Origin: Marasmitruncus massiliensis
GTDB taxonomy: Bacteria > Bacillota > Clostridia > Oscillospirales > Ruminococcaceae
Assembly: GCF_900186535.1 (NCBI RefSeq)
Contig: NZ_FYDE01000005.1
Span: 62,001-126,000 of the forward strand
Direction of reading: 5' to 3'
DNA length: 64,000 nt
Positions 52,353 through 60,914 of the stretch are shown here, one piece after another. Below the pieces are notes generated by a model. The model saw only the letters and a list, made by a program, of their open reading frames with translations. It did not search any database and was not told where the DNA came from. Within the stretch, counting starts at the first letter, position 1. Every line of letters starts with the position of its first letter. A program made the position numbers and the translations under genes.

Positions 52353-53531
52353 TTATTTTAAAATGGAAAGCAGAACACCCGCGGCAACCGCAGAGCCGAT
52401 AACACCGGCAACGTTCGGCCCCATGGCATGCATGAGCAGGAAGTTGGTCGGATTTTCGGACTGGCCGACTTTCTGGGAAACACGCGCAGCCATCGGAACT
52501 GCGGAAACACCCGCGGAACCGATCAGCGGATTGATCTTGCCCTTGGAAAGCACATACATCAGGTCGCCAAGGAGCACGCCGCCGGCGGTGCCGAAAGCGA
52601 ATGCACACAGGCCCATGACGCAAATTCCCAGCGTTTTAGCGGTAAGGAAGCTTTCCGCATTTGCAGTCGCGCCAACTGTGACACCCAAGAAAATGGTAAC
52701 AATGTTCATCAGCTCATTCTGAGCAGTCTTATTCAAACGGTCGACAACACCGGATTCACGGAACAGGTTGCCCAGCATCAGCATACCGATCAGAGGAGCA
52801 GTATCCGGTACGAGGAAGGAAACAACAAGCGCCACCATAATCGGGAATACCACCTTTTCCAGCTTGGAAACAGGGCGGAGTTGTTCCATTCTGACTGCAC
52901 GCTGTTTTTTAGTGGTGAGCAGCTTCATAATCGGCGGCTGGATGATCGGCACCAGCGCCATGTAGGAATAGGCCGCGATTGCAATCGAGCCAAGCAGATG
53001 AGGTGCCAGCTGTGTCGTGGTAAAGATCGCGGTCGGGCCATCGGCTCCGCCGATGATACCAATGGAACCAGCTTCCGCAGGGGTAAATCCAAGCACAAGC
53101 GCTCCAAAGAACGCAAGGAAAATACCAAGCTGCGCGGCAGCACCCAGAATAAAGCTCTTCGGGTTTGCAATCAGCGGACCAAAATCCGTCATACAGCCTA
53201 CGCCGAGGAAGATCAGCGGAGGATAGATGCCCAGTTTTACGCCCAGATAGAGGTAGTCAAGCAAACCGCCGGTAGAGGCCAGCATCTCCCAGTCAATATG
53301 ACCGGTTTGGTTAATGAAGATCAGTGTATGGTAAAGACCCGCGTTGGGGATATTGGTAAGGAACATACCGAATGCAATCGGGAGCAGAAGAAGAGGCTCA
53401 AATCCCTTTCCAATTGCAAGATACATCAGCAAAAACGACACCAGAATCATCAGAGCCTGTCCGCCCGACAGATTAAAAAAACCGCTCTTACCAACAAGCG
53501 TCTCCACTGACTGCATAAAGATTTCAAACAT
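52353..53531 (-). CDS. Na+-translocating decarboxylase beta subunit
   Basis: 392 residues from ATG 53531 (AAAGGG 9 bases upstream). About nine to eleven membrane helices with the OadB/GcdB/MmdB signature blocks [40 protein letters not shown] and [20 protein letters not shown], which hold the Asp residues of the Na+ channel. The subunit drives Na+ export when a biotin-bound carboxyl group is decarboxylated. The alpha (carboxyltransferase) and biotin subunit are not encoded nearby, so the substrate (oxaloacetate, methylmalonyl-CoA or glutaconyl-CoA) is unresolved. Confidence 0.92.
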   Translation of the reverse strand: MFEIFMQSVETLVGKSGFFNLSGGQALMILVSFLLMYLAIGKGFEPLLLLPIAFGMFLTNIPNAGLYHTLIFINQTGHIDWEMLASTGGLLDYLYLGVKLGIYPPLIFLGVGCMTDFGPLIANPKSFILGAAAQLGIFLAFFGALVLGFTPAEAGSIGIIGGADGPTAIFTTTQLAPHLLGSIAIAAYSYMALVPIIQPPIMKLLTTKKQRAVRMEQLRPVSKLEKVVFPIMVALVVSFLVPDTAPLIGMLMLGNLFRESGVVDRLNKTAQNELMNIVTIFLGVTVGATANAESFLTAKTLGICVMGLCAFAFGTAGGVLLGDLMYVLSKGKINPLIGSAGVSAVPMAARVSQKVGQSENPTNFLLMHAMGPNVAGVIGSAVAAGVLLSILK

Positions 53532-53563
53532 ATTGTCAGCCCTTTCGTAAAAGTTTGTCTCGA

Positions 53564-53944
53564 TTAAAACGGTTGCGTATTCTGCATCAAACCGGCCGCA
53601 GTCCACGCAGAACGGGCTTCTCTGACACGTTTGACACTGCGCAGTGCAAATCCGCCGGCAGCGCCGCCCATAGCAGCCACAGCAGCAGCAATTACAGCAA
53701 CGATCTCATCGCTGATGCCGTCTTCAACCACCATCGCATTTTTCACAGCAGCGCTGGCAGAAGCCTTGGGGGCTGCTGGTTTCGGCGCTTCCGTTTTTGG
53801 CTGGGGTTGCGTTGGTTTCGAGCTGATAGCAACAAACAGCTTGCCAAACAGCCAAACGAGTAGCCAGAGGCCCATCAGGGCAATGAAAACGACCACAAGT
53901 CCGGTAATAATTACCGCGCCCGCAAGAGTAAAATCAATGTTCAT
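53564..53944 (-). CDS. Na+-translocating decarboxylase gamma subunit (OadG-like)
   Basis: 126 residues from ATG 53944 (GGAGAGGGACT upstream). One N-terminal helix ([20 protein letters not shown], residues 7-26), a Pro/Ala/Lys-rich linker, and a C-terminal part with [20 protein letters not shown] and basic end ([20 protein letters not shown]). This is the small scaffold subunit that binds the alpha and beta chains. It is 32 bases upstream of the beta gene in the same transcript. Confidence 0.82.
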   Translation of the reverse strand: MNIDFTLAGAVIITGLVVVFIALMGLWLLVWLFGKLFVAISSKPTQPQPKTEAPKPAAPKASASAAVKNAMVVEDGISDEIVAVIAAAVAAMGGAAGGFALRSVKRVREARSAWTAAGLMQNTQPF

Positions 53945-54113
53945 AGTCCCTCTCCTTGCTATATAAAATATAATATTGATAACAAATTCACATTCCGGAT
54001 AAAATCCGAAACTGGAAATAAGTATACTATATTTTGTGCTTTTTTGCAATCAATTTCTTGTATGAAAATGAAAAATAATTCACAAACCGGTAACATAAAT
54101 TTGAAAAATACGG

Positions 54114-54135
54114 AAAGCCGCCATTCGGCGGCTTT
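54114..54135 (-). terminator. Terminator of galKT
   Basis: AAAGCCGCC (54114-54122) and GGCGGCTTT (54127-54135) pair perfectly with an ATTC loop; the minus strand continues CCGTATTTTTC. Confidence 0.75.
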
Positions 54136-54150
54136 CTGTTAATTCCCCTT

Positions 54151-55128
54151 TTAAACCTCTGACATCTGATAACGCTGATAGGCCGCCCGCAGTTCTTCAG
54201 CGGTTTCTTCCGGACAGGTGGGATTACAGTGCGCCCAGCATCCGGTCTCGGATGACGCGTTATATTTCACTTTCTCTGCGCTGCGCATGGGCGGGAAAAA
54301 CTCGATATGAAAGTGATAGTCGTTCGAATAATCTTTTTCACCGTTAACCGGCGCATTATGCATACACATCATATAGGGAAATTGATACCCGAACAGGCCG
54401 TCCAGCATGCCCACCGTCTGTTTCACGGTTACCGCAAGAGCACGCCGCTCCTCTTCACTGAATTCCGTAATATATCTCCTGTGCGCCTTGGACATGATAT
54501 AAACGCCGTACGGATACTCTGTAAAAAAAGGCAAAAACACAATAAAATGTTTATTTTGAAAGATCACACGTTTGCCGAATTCCTGTTCGGACTGCCACAG
54601 ATCGCAGAAAAGGCACTTGCCGTTCTTCTGATAGTATTCCCCGGCGGATTCCGTTTCAAGCTGGATTTTTTTCGGAATAAACGGATAGCCGTAGATCTGG
54701 CCATGCGGGTGCGGCATGGTAACGCCCACTGCGTCGCCCCGGTTTTCAAAGATAAAGACATATTTTATGTTTGGGTCGGCCGACAGCGCTTCAAAACGTT
54801 TACACCACAAATCGACGAGTTTTTCCACATGGCTGTCGGAAAGTTCGGGCAGAGTAGCGGTATGCCTGGGCGAGTACAAAATCACCTCGCACTTTCCATA
54901 GGCCGGCGCCGTTTGAAAGAACGCCGTTTCCACCGCGTCCGGCGCGGGCGGGTTCTGGCTCAGCGCCGGAAAATCATTGTCATAGCAATATACCTCATAG
55001 TCCTCAGGGACTTTTCCGGAACCGGGGCAAAACGGGCACCAGTCCTTCGGCATCTGGGGCCTTTCCTGACGGTTGGATGCAATCATCACCCAGTCCTTTG
55101 TCAGCGGATGCCATCTCAGCTCAGCCAT
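54151..55128 (-). CDS. galT: Galactose-1-phosphate uridylyltransferase
   Basis: 325 residues from ATG 55128 (AAAGGTGGAAAACA before it). The N-terminal zinc site is visible as CPFCPGSGKVPEDY and a second CxxC-like pair in GKCLFCDLWQSEQEFG; the nucleophile His motif is GVTMPHPHGQIYGYPFIP (near residue 161). HIT-fold class I GalT. It exchanges UMP between UDP-glucose and galactose-1-phosphate in the Leloir pathway. It overlaps galK by 8 bases. Confidence 0.93.
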   Translation of the reverse strand: MAELRWHPLTKDWVMIASNRQERPQMPKDWCPFCPGSGKVPEDYEVYCYDNDFPALSQNPPAPDAVETAFFQTAPAYGKCEVILYSPRHTATLPELSDSHVEKLVDLWCKRFEALSADPNIKYVFIFENRGDAVGVTMPHPHGQIYGYPFIPKKIQLETESAGEYYQKNGKCLFCDLWQSEQEFGKRVIFQNKHFIVFLPFFTEYPYGVYIMSKAHRRYITEFSEEERRALAVTVKQTVGMLDGLFGYQFPYMMCMHNAPVNGEKDYSNDYHFHIEFFPPMRSAEKVKYNASSETGCWAHCNPTCPEETAEELRAAYQRYQMSEV

Positions 55129-56437
55129 TGTTTTCCACCTTTCCCATTGAATCACTTAAATCCGGACTTAGGCGGACGCCGCCCACCGGTCTGATTGACA
55201 AAATATGGCAGCTTCCCTCACCAAACACGTTTTCCATAACTGCTTTATAAACTCCCAGCAGGTCATTGGGAACAAAGCATTGAATCGTGCCGGCAAATCC
55301 TCCGCCATGCACCCGCCATGCGCCCCGCCCGGTCAAAAGATGTTCGCTGATCGCCAGTCCCAGCGAAAGGCCCTGCTCGTCCGGGTTTTTGCAGGTATAA
55401 ACATTTTGCAGATACATAAATGACGATTGCCCGCTTTCAATCACCAGTTTCTTGAACGCTTCAAAGTCGCCCGACTCCAGCGCCGCAACTTCCAGCGGCA
55501 CCCGGTCATTATCCGCAAAAAAATGAAATGCGCGCAGGATCGCCCGGTCGCTGCATGCACAACGCACACGGGACAGATTCTGATAAAACAGTTCCGGTTT
55601 TACCTCGCGGAGGACCTCCCCGCCAAATACCTTTGCCACCGATTTCATCTCGGCGGGCGCAGAGGCATAATCGCCGGTCAGGTCCGCATGGTTGCCGCCC
55701 GTGTCCACAATGCACAGTTTGTGCCTGTATTTTGCAAAATCCACCGCCAGTTTTTTGACTGCCGGTTTGTCCGGGTTTTCAAAATCAATGGTAACAAATC
55801 CGCCTACCGAACAGGCAGTCTGGTCCATCAGCCCGCAGGGTTTTCCAAAATAGGCATTCTCCGCATATTGCCCAATCTGAGCGATCTGCACAGGATCGGC
55901 TTTCCCGCCTGCATAAAGCTCATTGAGCATCACGCCGACCAGCGTTTCAAACGCAGCCGAGGAGGACAGGCCGGAGCCTTTCAGAACATTGGAAGTGGTA
56001 TATGCGTCAAATCCCCCGATTTCGAGACCCAGTTCCTGGAAACGGGCGGCAATTCCGCGGATGAGCGCGGCGGCATGATTTTTTTCGCTCTCCTGCACAG
56101 ACAGGTCACTTAGCTGAATGGTATCCATCGGATACCCCTCTGACTGGATGCGGATGACACCGTCGCTGTTTTTCCCCGCTACCGCCAGAATGTCGAGGTT
56201 GACCCCGGCAGCCAGAACCCGCCCATGTTGATGGTCGGTATGGTTTCCGCCGATTTCCGTCCGGCCCGGCGCACTGAACAGCGCGATTCCCCTGTCCGTG
56301 CCAAAACATTCTTCAAACTTCTGTATTGCGGCACAGTACCGGTCTTTCTGCCCGGGTGCTTTTTCGCTGTAAAGACAGGAAAACGTCCGGTCAAATGCCC
56401 CGCCGGAAATTTGCTCTGCCGTCTGCCGTGTATTCAT
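55121..56437 (-). CDS. galK: Galactokinase
   Basis: 438 residues from ATG 56437 (AAAGGCGGTTGCC before it). The signature GRTEIGGNHTDHQHGRVLAA (about 59-78), the GHMP ATP loop LKGSGLSSSAAFETLVGVML, and GGGFAGTIQCFV near the end. It phosphorylates galactose at C1. About 40 residues longer than E. coli GalK, mainly at the N-terminus. First gene of a galKT operon divergent from an AraC regulator. Confidence 0.94.
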   Translation of the reverse strand: MNTRQTAEQISGGAFDRTFSCLYSEKAPGQKDRYCAAIQKFEECFGTDRGIALFSAPGRTEIGGNHTDHQHGRVLAAGVNLDILAVAGKNSDGVIRIQSEGYPMDTIQLSDLSVQESEKNHAAALIRGIAARFQELGLEIGGFDAYTTSNVLKGSGLSSSAAFETLVGVMLNELYAGGKADPVQIAQIGQYAENAYFGKPCGLMDQTACSVGGFVTIDFENPDKPAVKKLAVDFAKYRHKLCIVDTGGNHADLTGDYASAPAEMKSVAKVFGGEVLREVKPELFYQNLSRVRCACSDRAILRAFHFFADNDRVPLEVAALESGDFEAFKKLVIESGQSSFMYLQNVYTCKNPDEQGLSLGLAISEHLLTGRGAWRVHGGGFAGTIQCFVPNDLLGVYKAVMENVFGEGSCHILSIRPVGGVRLSPDLSDSMGKVENNG

Positions 56438-56529
56438 ATGGCAACCGCCTTTCAAGCATTTGTTTCTATGATTAAGCCTACCGCACAAACTTCCATTTTG
56501 CAACATAAAATTATCCCATTTCTATGGAT

Positions 56530-56545
56530 ATTTGTTGCAACAAAT
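56530..56545. promoter_or_regulatory. Perfect 16-bp palindrome between galK and the AraC gene
   Basis: ATTTGTTGCAACAAAT lies 40 bases before the AraC ATG and 92 before galK; a related TTTTGCAACATAAA lies about 30 bases away. Palindromic spacing suggests an operator, although AraC proteins usually bind direct repeats, so a LacI-type repressor is also possible. Confidence 0.5.
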
Positions 56546-56584
56546 CACGCTTTACGCTACACTCTATAAGAAAGGAGTGATAAG

Positions 56585-57424
56585 ATGGGACCCGGTCTGT
56601 TTAAATATTCTTATAAAACCAAAACGCGGGAAAGTCTCCCGATCGCTATATATAACAGCGGAATTCAGCAATGTGCCCCCGGTTATACCTGGGGGCCCGG
56701 CCTGCGCGACCATTTTTTGATCCACCACGTCATTTCCGGAAAAGGTGTTATCACTGTCTCCGGAGTGACTCACCGTGTTTTCGCGGGCGATACTTTTCTG
56801 ATTTATCCATCCGAGATGGTTTCCTATACGGCGGACAGACAGGAGCCGTGGGAATATTGCTGGGTCGGTTTTCAGGGCGCTCAGGCAAAGCTGCTGCTCT
56901 CACAGACGCCTTTCGCGGAAGAAGCACCTGTGACACAGTTTAAAGAGACCCAGCAGGTTCAGGACGCCATTTTGGCAATTTATCACGCGGTCGGCTCCAC
57001 TCCGGCAAGCGAACTGCGCGCAATCGGGCTTCTCTATGTTTTTCTGGCCCTTCTCGTTGAGCAGAAACAGGACACGCCGTCCGCGGAAGAACCCTCGCTG
57101 GAATATGTGGAAAATGCCGTCCGTTTTATCGCGCATAATTATTCCCGCGCCGTGGACACAACCGATATCGCCAGTAGCGTGGGGATCAGCCGCAGCCATC
57201 TTTACCGGGTGTTTATGAAGCATCTGGACACGCCGCCGAACGAATACCTGACGCGATTCCGTATCTCGCGGGCGTGTGAACTGCTGGAGCATTCGCCGCT
57301 GCCCATCTCCGCAATCGCGGCTTCCGTGGGCTATGAAGACCAGCTCTATTTTTCCCGCGTGTTTAAGAAAATAACCGGCAGGCCACCTTCGCTCTACCCA
57401 CGCGGCGAAAAAAAGCAATCTTGA
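56585..57424 (+). CDS. AraC-family transcriptional regulator with cupin sensor domain
   Basis: 279 residues, preceded by AAAGGAGTGATAAG. N-terminal cupin-type sugar-binding domain (HHVISGKGVITVSGVTHRVF, DTFLIYPSEMVSYTADRQEP) and a C-terminal AraC domain with two HTH segments (DIASSVGISRSHLYRVFMKH and IAASVGYEDQLYFSRVFKKI). It is divergent from galKT and probably activates it with galactose or a related sugar as ligand. Confidence 0.9.
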   Translation: MGPGLFKYSYKTKTRESLPIAIYNSGIQQCAPGYTWGPGLRDHFLIHHVISGKGVITVSGVTHRVFAGDTFLIYPSEMVSYTADRQEPWEYCWVGFQGAQAKLLLSQTPFAEEAPVTQFKETQQVQDAILAIYHAVGSTPASELRAIGLLYVFLALLVEQKQDTPSAEEPSLEYVENAVRFIAHNYSRAVDTTDIASSVGISRSHLYRVFMKHLDTPPNEYLTRFRISRACELLEHSPLPISAIAASVGYEDQLYFSRVFKKITGRPPSLYPRGEKKQS

Positions 57425-57444
57425 CAAAGGAAAGGATGTAAACC

Positions 57445-58329
57445 ATGGATACTGTTGCAATGGACCCCAACACCGTCACGCAGGAGGCTGTGGACGCGCT
57501 CAAAAACCTGGCGGAAATGCCCGGAACCACCCGCTGGGACTACCTGTGGGACGGTTTCATAAAATTGCTGCCCAAGCTGTTTACGGCGGCCGGCATTTTA
57601 ATTATCGGGATCATCCTGATCCGACTGCTTCTCCGGCTGACCCGCAAAATGCTGCAAAAGTCCAAGCTGGACCCGACCCTTCATCATTTTATGCTGTCTA
57701 TCTTCGGCATCTGCCTGTACCTTGTGCTCGGCACCATGGTTCTGGCAATACTGGTTCCCGACGCTGTCGGCGGGCTGATCGCACTGATGAGCGTTTTTGG
57801 GCTGGCCATTTCACTGGCGGTGAAAGATTCGCTGGCCAATCTGGCGGGAGGAATTTCCGTTCTGTTCACAAAGCCTTTCGCGCTGGGGGATTATGTTCAG
57901 ATCAACAGCACAGAGGGAACTGTCGAAGAAATCCGCCTTAACTATACCGTACTAAAAACCTTTGACAACAAGGTTGTTCACATCCCGAACGGCGATGTCG
58001 CCAAGGCCCAGATCGTGAATTTCACCTGCGAGCCTACCCGGCGGCTGGACATTACCTTCTCAATCAGCTACTATGACGATTTTCAAAAGGTGCAGGAATT
58101 GATCCGGGCAGCGGTGAGCACCCATCCTATGGCGCTGAGCGACCCGGAACCCGTCGTCCGCGTATCTGAGCACGCCTCCTCCGCAATTCTGATCTGCTGC
58201 CGTGTCTGGTGCAAGACCCCGGATTACTGGCCGCTCAAATTTGACCTTCTGGAAGAAGTCAAACGCAGCTTTGATCAAAACGGCATTTCGATTCCATATA
58301 ATCAGCTGGACGTCCATATCGCAAAATAA
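57445..58329 (+). CDS. Small-conductance mechanosensitive channel, MscS family
   Basis: 294 residues, preceded by AAAGGAAAGG. Three membrane helices; the pore-lining TM3 with the Ala/Gly pattern is VFGLAISLAVKDSLANLAGG (about 115-134). The conserved beta domain follows with FTKPFALGDYVQINSTEGTV and VHIPNGDVAKAQIVNFT. The length is that of E. coli MscS. It opens under membrane tension to relieve hypo-osmotic shock. It begins 21 bases after the AraC gene, perhaps in the same transcript. Confidence 0.94.
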   Translation: MDTVAMDPNTVTQEAVDALKNLAEMPGTTRWDYLWDGFIKLLPKLFTAAGILIIGIILIRLLLRLTRKMLQKSKLDPTLHHFMLSIFGICLYLVLGTMVLAILVPDAVGGLIALMSVFGLAISLAVKDSLANLAGGISVLFTKPFALGDYVQINSTEGTVEEIRLNYTVLKTFDNKVVHIPNGDVAKAQIVNFTCEPTRRLDITFSISYYDDFQKVQELIRAAVSTHPMALSDPEPVVRVSEHASSAILICCRVWCKTPDYWPLKFDLLEEVKRSFDQNGISIPYNQLDVHIAK

Positions 58330-58343
58330 CTGCCGAAATACGG

Positions 58344-58372
58344 AAGAACGCCCGCAAAACGCGGGCGTTCTT
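58344..58372. terminator. Bidirectional terminator between mscS and the coat gene
   Basis: AAGAACGCCCGC (58344-58355) pairs with GCGGGCGTTCTT (58361-58372) around a 5-base loop; CAATTCC follows. The long, GC-rich stem is shared by both converging genes. Confidence 0.8.
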
Positions 58373-58386
58373 CAATTCCTGTCTGT

Positions 58387-58824
58387 TTAGCCTTGCAGAG
58401 AAGCCTGCTGGGTCGCATACTGCTGTTTGCACTGGTCGACTTTCTGCTGCTGTGCGGGCTCGGTCTGATACCAGCCGCGTTTTTGCATTTCATCAAATAC
58501 CTGGTGCTGTATCTGATGTTCTTCATTCAGAATATTCATCATTTCGCTCAGCAAGGCAGGCGAGGCACATTCATTCGCAAAATTATTATAGTTGCCGGTT
58601 AACAGCTTCTGACTGGAAAGCACATCGTTCATCATCTCCTGATCTCCGAACGACTGCTGACTCCCTGAAGACCCCATCTGGCTGCCGGAAGATCCCATCT
58701 GGCTACCGGAAGATCCCATCTGGCTACCGGAAGATCCCATCTGGCCGCCGGAAGATCCCATCTGGCCGCCGGAAGATCCCATCTGGTTCATTTGGCTCAT
58801 CGGATTTTGATTTGACTGTTTCAT
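58387..58824 (-). CDS. CotF-type spore coat protein with Gly/Ser/Gln repeats
   Basis: 145 residues. The C-terminal 85 residues form the CotF domain (DQEMMNDVLSSQKLLTGNYN, LLSEMMNILNEEHQIQHQVF, MQKRGWYQTEPAQQQKVDQC). The N-terminal part contains six tandem heptapeptide units MGSSG(G/S)Q. CotF proteins lie in the spore coat of Bacillus and Clostridia. The gene follows the 60-residue coat-like gene by 14 bases. The number of units probably varies between strains. Confidence 0.9.
   Translation of the reverse strand: MKQSNQNPMSQMNQMGSSGGQMGSSGGQMGSSGSQMGSSGSQMGSSGSQMGSSGSQQSFGDQEMMNDVLSSQKLLTGNYNNFANECASPALLSEMMNILNEEHQIQHQVFDEMQKRGWYQTEPAQQQKVDQCKQQYATQQASLQG
58657..58782 (-). repeat. 21-bp tandem repeat encoding the coat heptapeptides
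   Basis: Six 21-bp units, each differing by only a few bases, encode (MGSSGGQ) twice and (MGSSGSQ) four times. The near identity at DNA level points to recent slippage or recombination. Confidence 0.9.
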
Positions 58825-58838
58825 GATTCATTTCCTCC

Positions 58839-59021
58839 CTAGTTCAGCTGCGACAGCAGACGGTTGTAATGGTTCTGATGCTTGGTGGAAGCGTTCTGAA
58901 ACTGTGTTTTGAGCTGAGGATCGGTTGCATTCTGGGCATAGTAGTTGCATTTTTTAATAACTACCTGTTCCATTTTCAGCTGATCTTCAATGGCTGACAA
59001 TTCTTTGCTTGTTAATGGCAT
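58839..59021 (-). CDS. Small CotF-like coat protein (60 residues)
   Basis: From ATG 59021, seven bases after AAGGAGG. The product (PLTSKELSAIEDQLKMEQVV, then IKKCNYYAQNATDPQLKTQF and a final HQNHYNRLLSQLN) is all-helical and looks like the first two helices of the CotF fold, so it is probably a companion of the following CotF gene. It has no signal peptide. Its ribosome site lies inside the 3' arm of the mreB terminator. Confidence 0.75.
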   Translation of the reverse strand: MPLTSKELSAIEDQLKMEQVVIKKCNYYAQNATDPQLKTQFQNASTKHQNHYNRLLSQLN

Positions 59022-59030
59022 AACAAAAAA

Positions 59031-59073
59031 CCTCCTTAGATTTGGATACTCAAAGTATTCCAATTCAAGGAGG
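59031..59073 (-). terminator. mreB terminator whose 3' arm is the ribosome site of the coat gene
   Basis: A long imperfect inverted repeat: CCTCCTT (59031-59037) with AAGGAGG (59067-59073), continued inside by TTGGATACT and AGTATTCCAA. On the minus strand the 3' arm AAGGAGG is followed by TTTTTTGTTATG. The hairpin therefore has both terminator and ribosome-site features. Confidence 0.7.
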
Positions 59074-59090
59074 CTTTATACGTCCAATTT

Positions 59091-60107
59091 TTAATGTTTA
59101 TGGGTAGAAGAGGTAACAAAACCGTCAACAAGCTGGTCGATAAATTCGAACGAACGCCCCGTGCCGATGGCAACACACTCCACCGGGTTTTCCGCGATCC
59201 GTACCGGAATCCGGAACTGCTTGCCGAGATAGGTGTCCAACCCGTGCAGAAGCGCGCCGCCGCCTGTCATAACCAGACCGTTGCCGCGGATGTCCCCCGC
59301 AAGCTCCGGCGGTGTCTTCTCAATTACAGAATGTACGGCGTCGCGGATTTCCGTTACGCAGTCGATGATGGTCGGGAACAGCTCTTTCCGCGTAATTTCC
59401 ATACGAGTGGGCAGCCCCGCCGCAAGATTCCGTCCCTTGATTTCGCAGGAAAGGTCCTCAGCGTTTTCGTCGGCGCTGGCAACCGCAATTTTGACACTTT
59501 CCGCCATGCGTTCCCCAATCAGAACGTTATACTTCGCCCGGACATAACGGACGATCGCGGCGTTAAATTTGTCCCCCGCCATTTTTATCGAATTTTTGCA
59601 GACAATGCCGTTTAAGGACAGGACGGCAATATCCGCAGTTCCTCCCCCGATATCGAGAATAATATTCCCTTCCGGTTTGGAAATATCAATTCCCGCCCCG
59701 ATTGCCGCCGCTACCGGCTCTTCGATCAGATAGACGCTGCGGGCACCCGCCATGACCGCCGCATCCACGGCGGCCTGCGCCTCTACGCCGGTAATCAAGG
59801 AAGGTACGCAAAGCGCGACGCGCGGCTTGAAAATGCTGGTGCCGCAGGATTTTTTCATAAAATACTTGATCATTTCCTCCGTCATTTTATAGTCGGAGAT
59901 CACACCGTCTTTCAGCGGGCGGATCGCGGTAATTTTTGCAGGCGTTTTGCCGATCATCTCATGCGCTTCATCGCCGACACTGAGAATATCCTGTGTTTTC
60001 GTATTAATCGCGACAACCGACGGTTCACGCAGAACGATTCCCTTCGAGCCAACATAAACCAATACCGTTGCCGTTCCAAGATCAATGCCGATATCATTTG
60101 CAGCCAT
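59091..60107 (-). CDS. Rod-shape-determining protein, MreB/Mbl family
   Basis: 338 residues from ATG 60107 (GGAGGACTTTACAT before it). Actin-like ATPase motifs: phosphate 1 DIGIDLGTATVLVYVGSKGI, connect 1 region PAKITAIRPLKDGVISDYKM, phosphate 2 NIILDIGGGTADIAVLSLNG, adenosine LVMTGGGALLHGLDTYLGKQ. It forms membrane filaments that position the elongation machinery. Which of MreB, Mbl or MreBH it is cannot be fixed; mreCD are not adjacent, which favours Mbl or a second MreB paralogue. Confidence 0.92.
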   Translation of the reverse strand: MAANDIGIDLGTATVLVYVGSKGIVLREPSVVAINTKTQDILSVGDEAHEMIGKTPAKITAIRPLKDGVISDYKMTEEMIKYFMKKSCGTSIFKPRVALCVPSLITGVEAQAAVDAAVMAGARSVYLIEEPVAAAIGAGIDISKPEGNIILDIGGGTADIAVLSLNGIVCKNSIKMAGDKFNAAIVRYVRAKYNVLIGERMAESVKIAVASADENAEDLSCEIKGRNLAAGLPTRMEITRKELFPTIIDCVTEIRDAVHSVIEKTPPELAGDIRGNGLVMTGGGALLHGLDTYLGKQFRIPVRIAENPVECVAIGTGRSFEFIDQLVDGFVTSSTHKH

Positions 60108-60194
60108 ATGTAAAGTCCTCCAATCAGACAGTGGTTTGTACGAGCCGAATTTCTTTTTATTATACATCAACTGTCCTTCCAATGCAATTGCCGT

Positions 60195-60914
60195 TTACTG
60201 GATTCGATGCCGGTAGCAGGTAGTTGCCGCAGCGGCAAGATAGACCGCCTGTGCGCCTTTCTGCCGCATCAGGCCGGCGCAGCGGCCGGCTGTCGCGCCG
60301 GTTGTAAGCACATCGTCCACCAAAAGGAAAATCCTTCCTTGCAGCTTTGTGTCTTTGCGGATGGCAAAAGACAGCCTCGCATTTTCCTTTCTGGCTTCCG
60401 GCCCCTTTTGCTCCATCTGCGCCCCGCCTTTTCCGGTATGCCGCAGGAACCCGCTTTCGACGGGGATCCCAAGCAAAGCGGAAAGCTCGTCCGCCAGCAG
60501 ACGGGTCTGGCAATAGCCTCTGCGGCGCAGCTTTGCGGGATGCAAAGGTACATAGGTAATCGCTGAAAACTGCATGTCCCCATAGGTTTCCCGCACGCTT
60601 TGCGCCATCAGTTCCGCGAGAAAAGGAGCGTAATAGCGTTTCCCCTGATATTTAAAGCTGCCGATTCCGCGCGCGACGGCATCTGTATAGAAAAGCGGAA
60701 CCGCCGCGCCGTCAAAGCCGGGAGAGTCCTCTTTGCAGACACAGTCTTCCGGTGCCTTTCCGCACCGCCTGCAGAGAGCCCCGGAGGTAAGCGGCAGCTC
60801 GGACAAACACCGATCACACAGCCAGACGTCCGCAGGCACCGACTCGCTGCGGCATAAAAAGCACTTGTGCGGAAAAATAAGCGACAAAAGGCGTTCAGAC
60901 AGCGTCGTTTTCAT
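60195..60914 (-). CDS. ComF family phosphoribosyltransferase-like protein
   Basis: 239 residues from ATG 60914, whose start overlaps the recD2 stop (ATGA); GAGGTG precedes it. The N-terminus has zinc knuckles HKCFLCRSESVP, WLCDRCLSEL, and LCRRCGKAPEDCVCKE. The PRTase-like fold carries the PRPP loop IFLLVDDVLTTGATAGRC near residue 205. ComF proteins are needed for DNA uptake in competent cells; in Clostridia the role is unclear. Confidence 0.85.
   Translation of the reverse strand: MKTTLSERLLSLIFPHKCFLCRSESVPADVWLCDRCLSELPLTSGALCRRCGKAPEDCVCKEDSPGFDGAAVPLFYTDAVARGIGSFKYQGKRYYAPFLAELMAQSVRETYGDMQFSAITYVPLHPAKLRRRGYCQTRLLADELSALLGIPVESGFLRHTGKGGAQMEQKGPEARKENARLSFAIRKDTKLQGRIFLLVDDVLTTGATAGRCAGLMRQKGAQAVYLAAAATTCYRHRIQ

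Noticed and set aside
52428-53510. 360-codon open frame on + opposite the decarboxylase beta gene
   Set aside because: It is a shadow of a conserved membrane protein, very rich in Gln, Lys and His, without ribosome site.
58657-58782. CRISPR-like array
   Set aside because: Units are contiguous, in frame and coding; there are no spacers.
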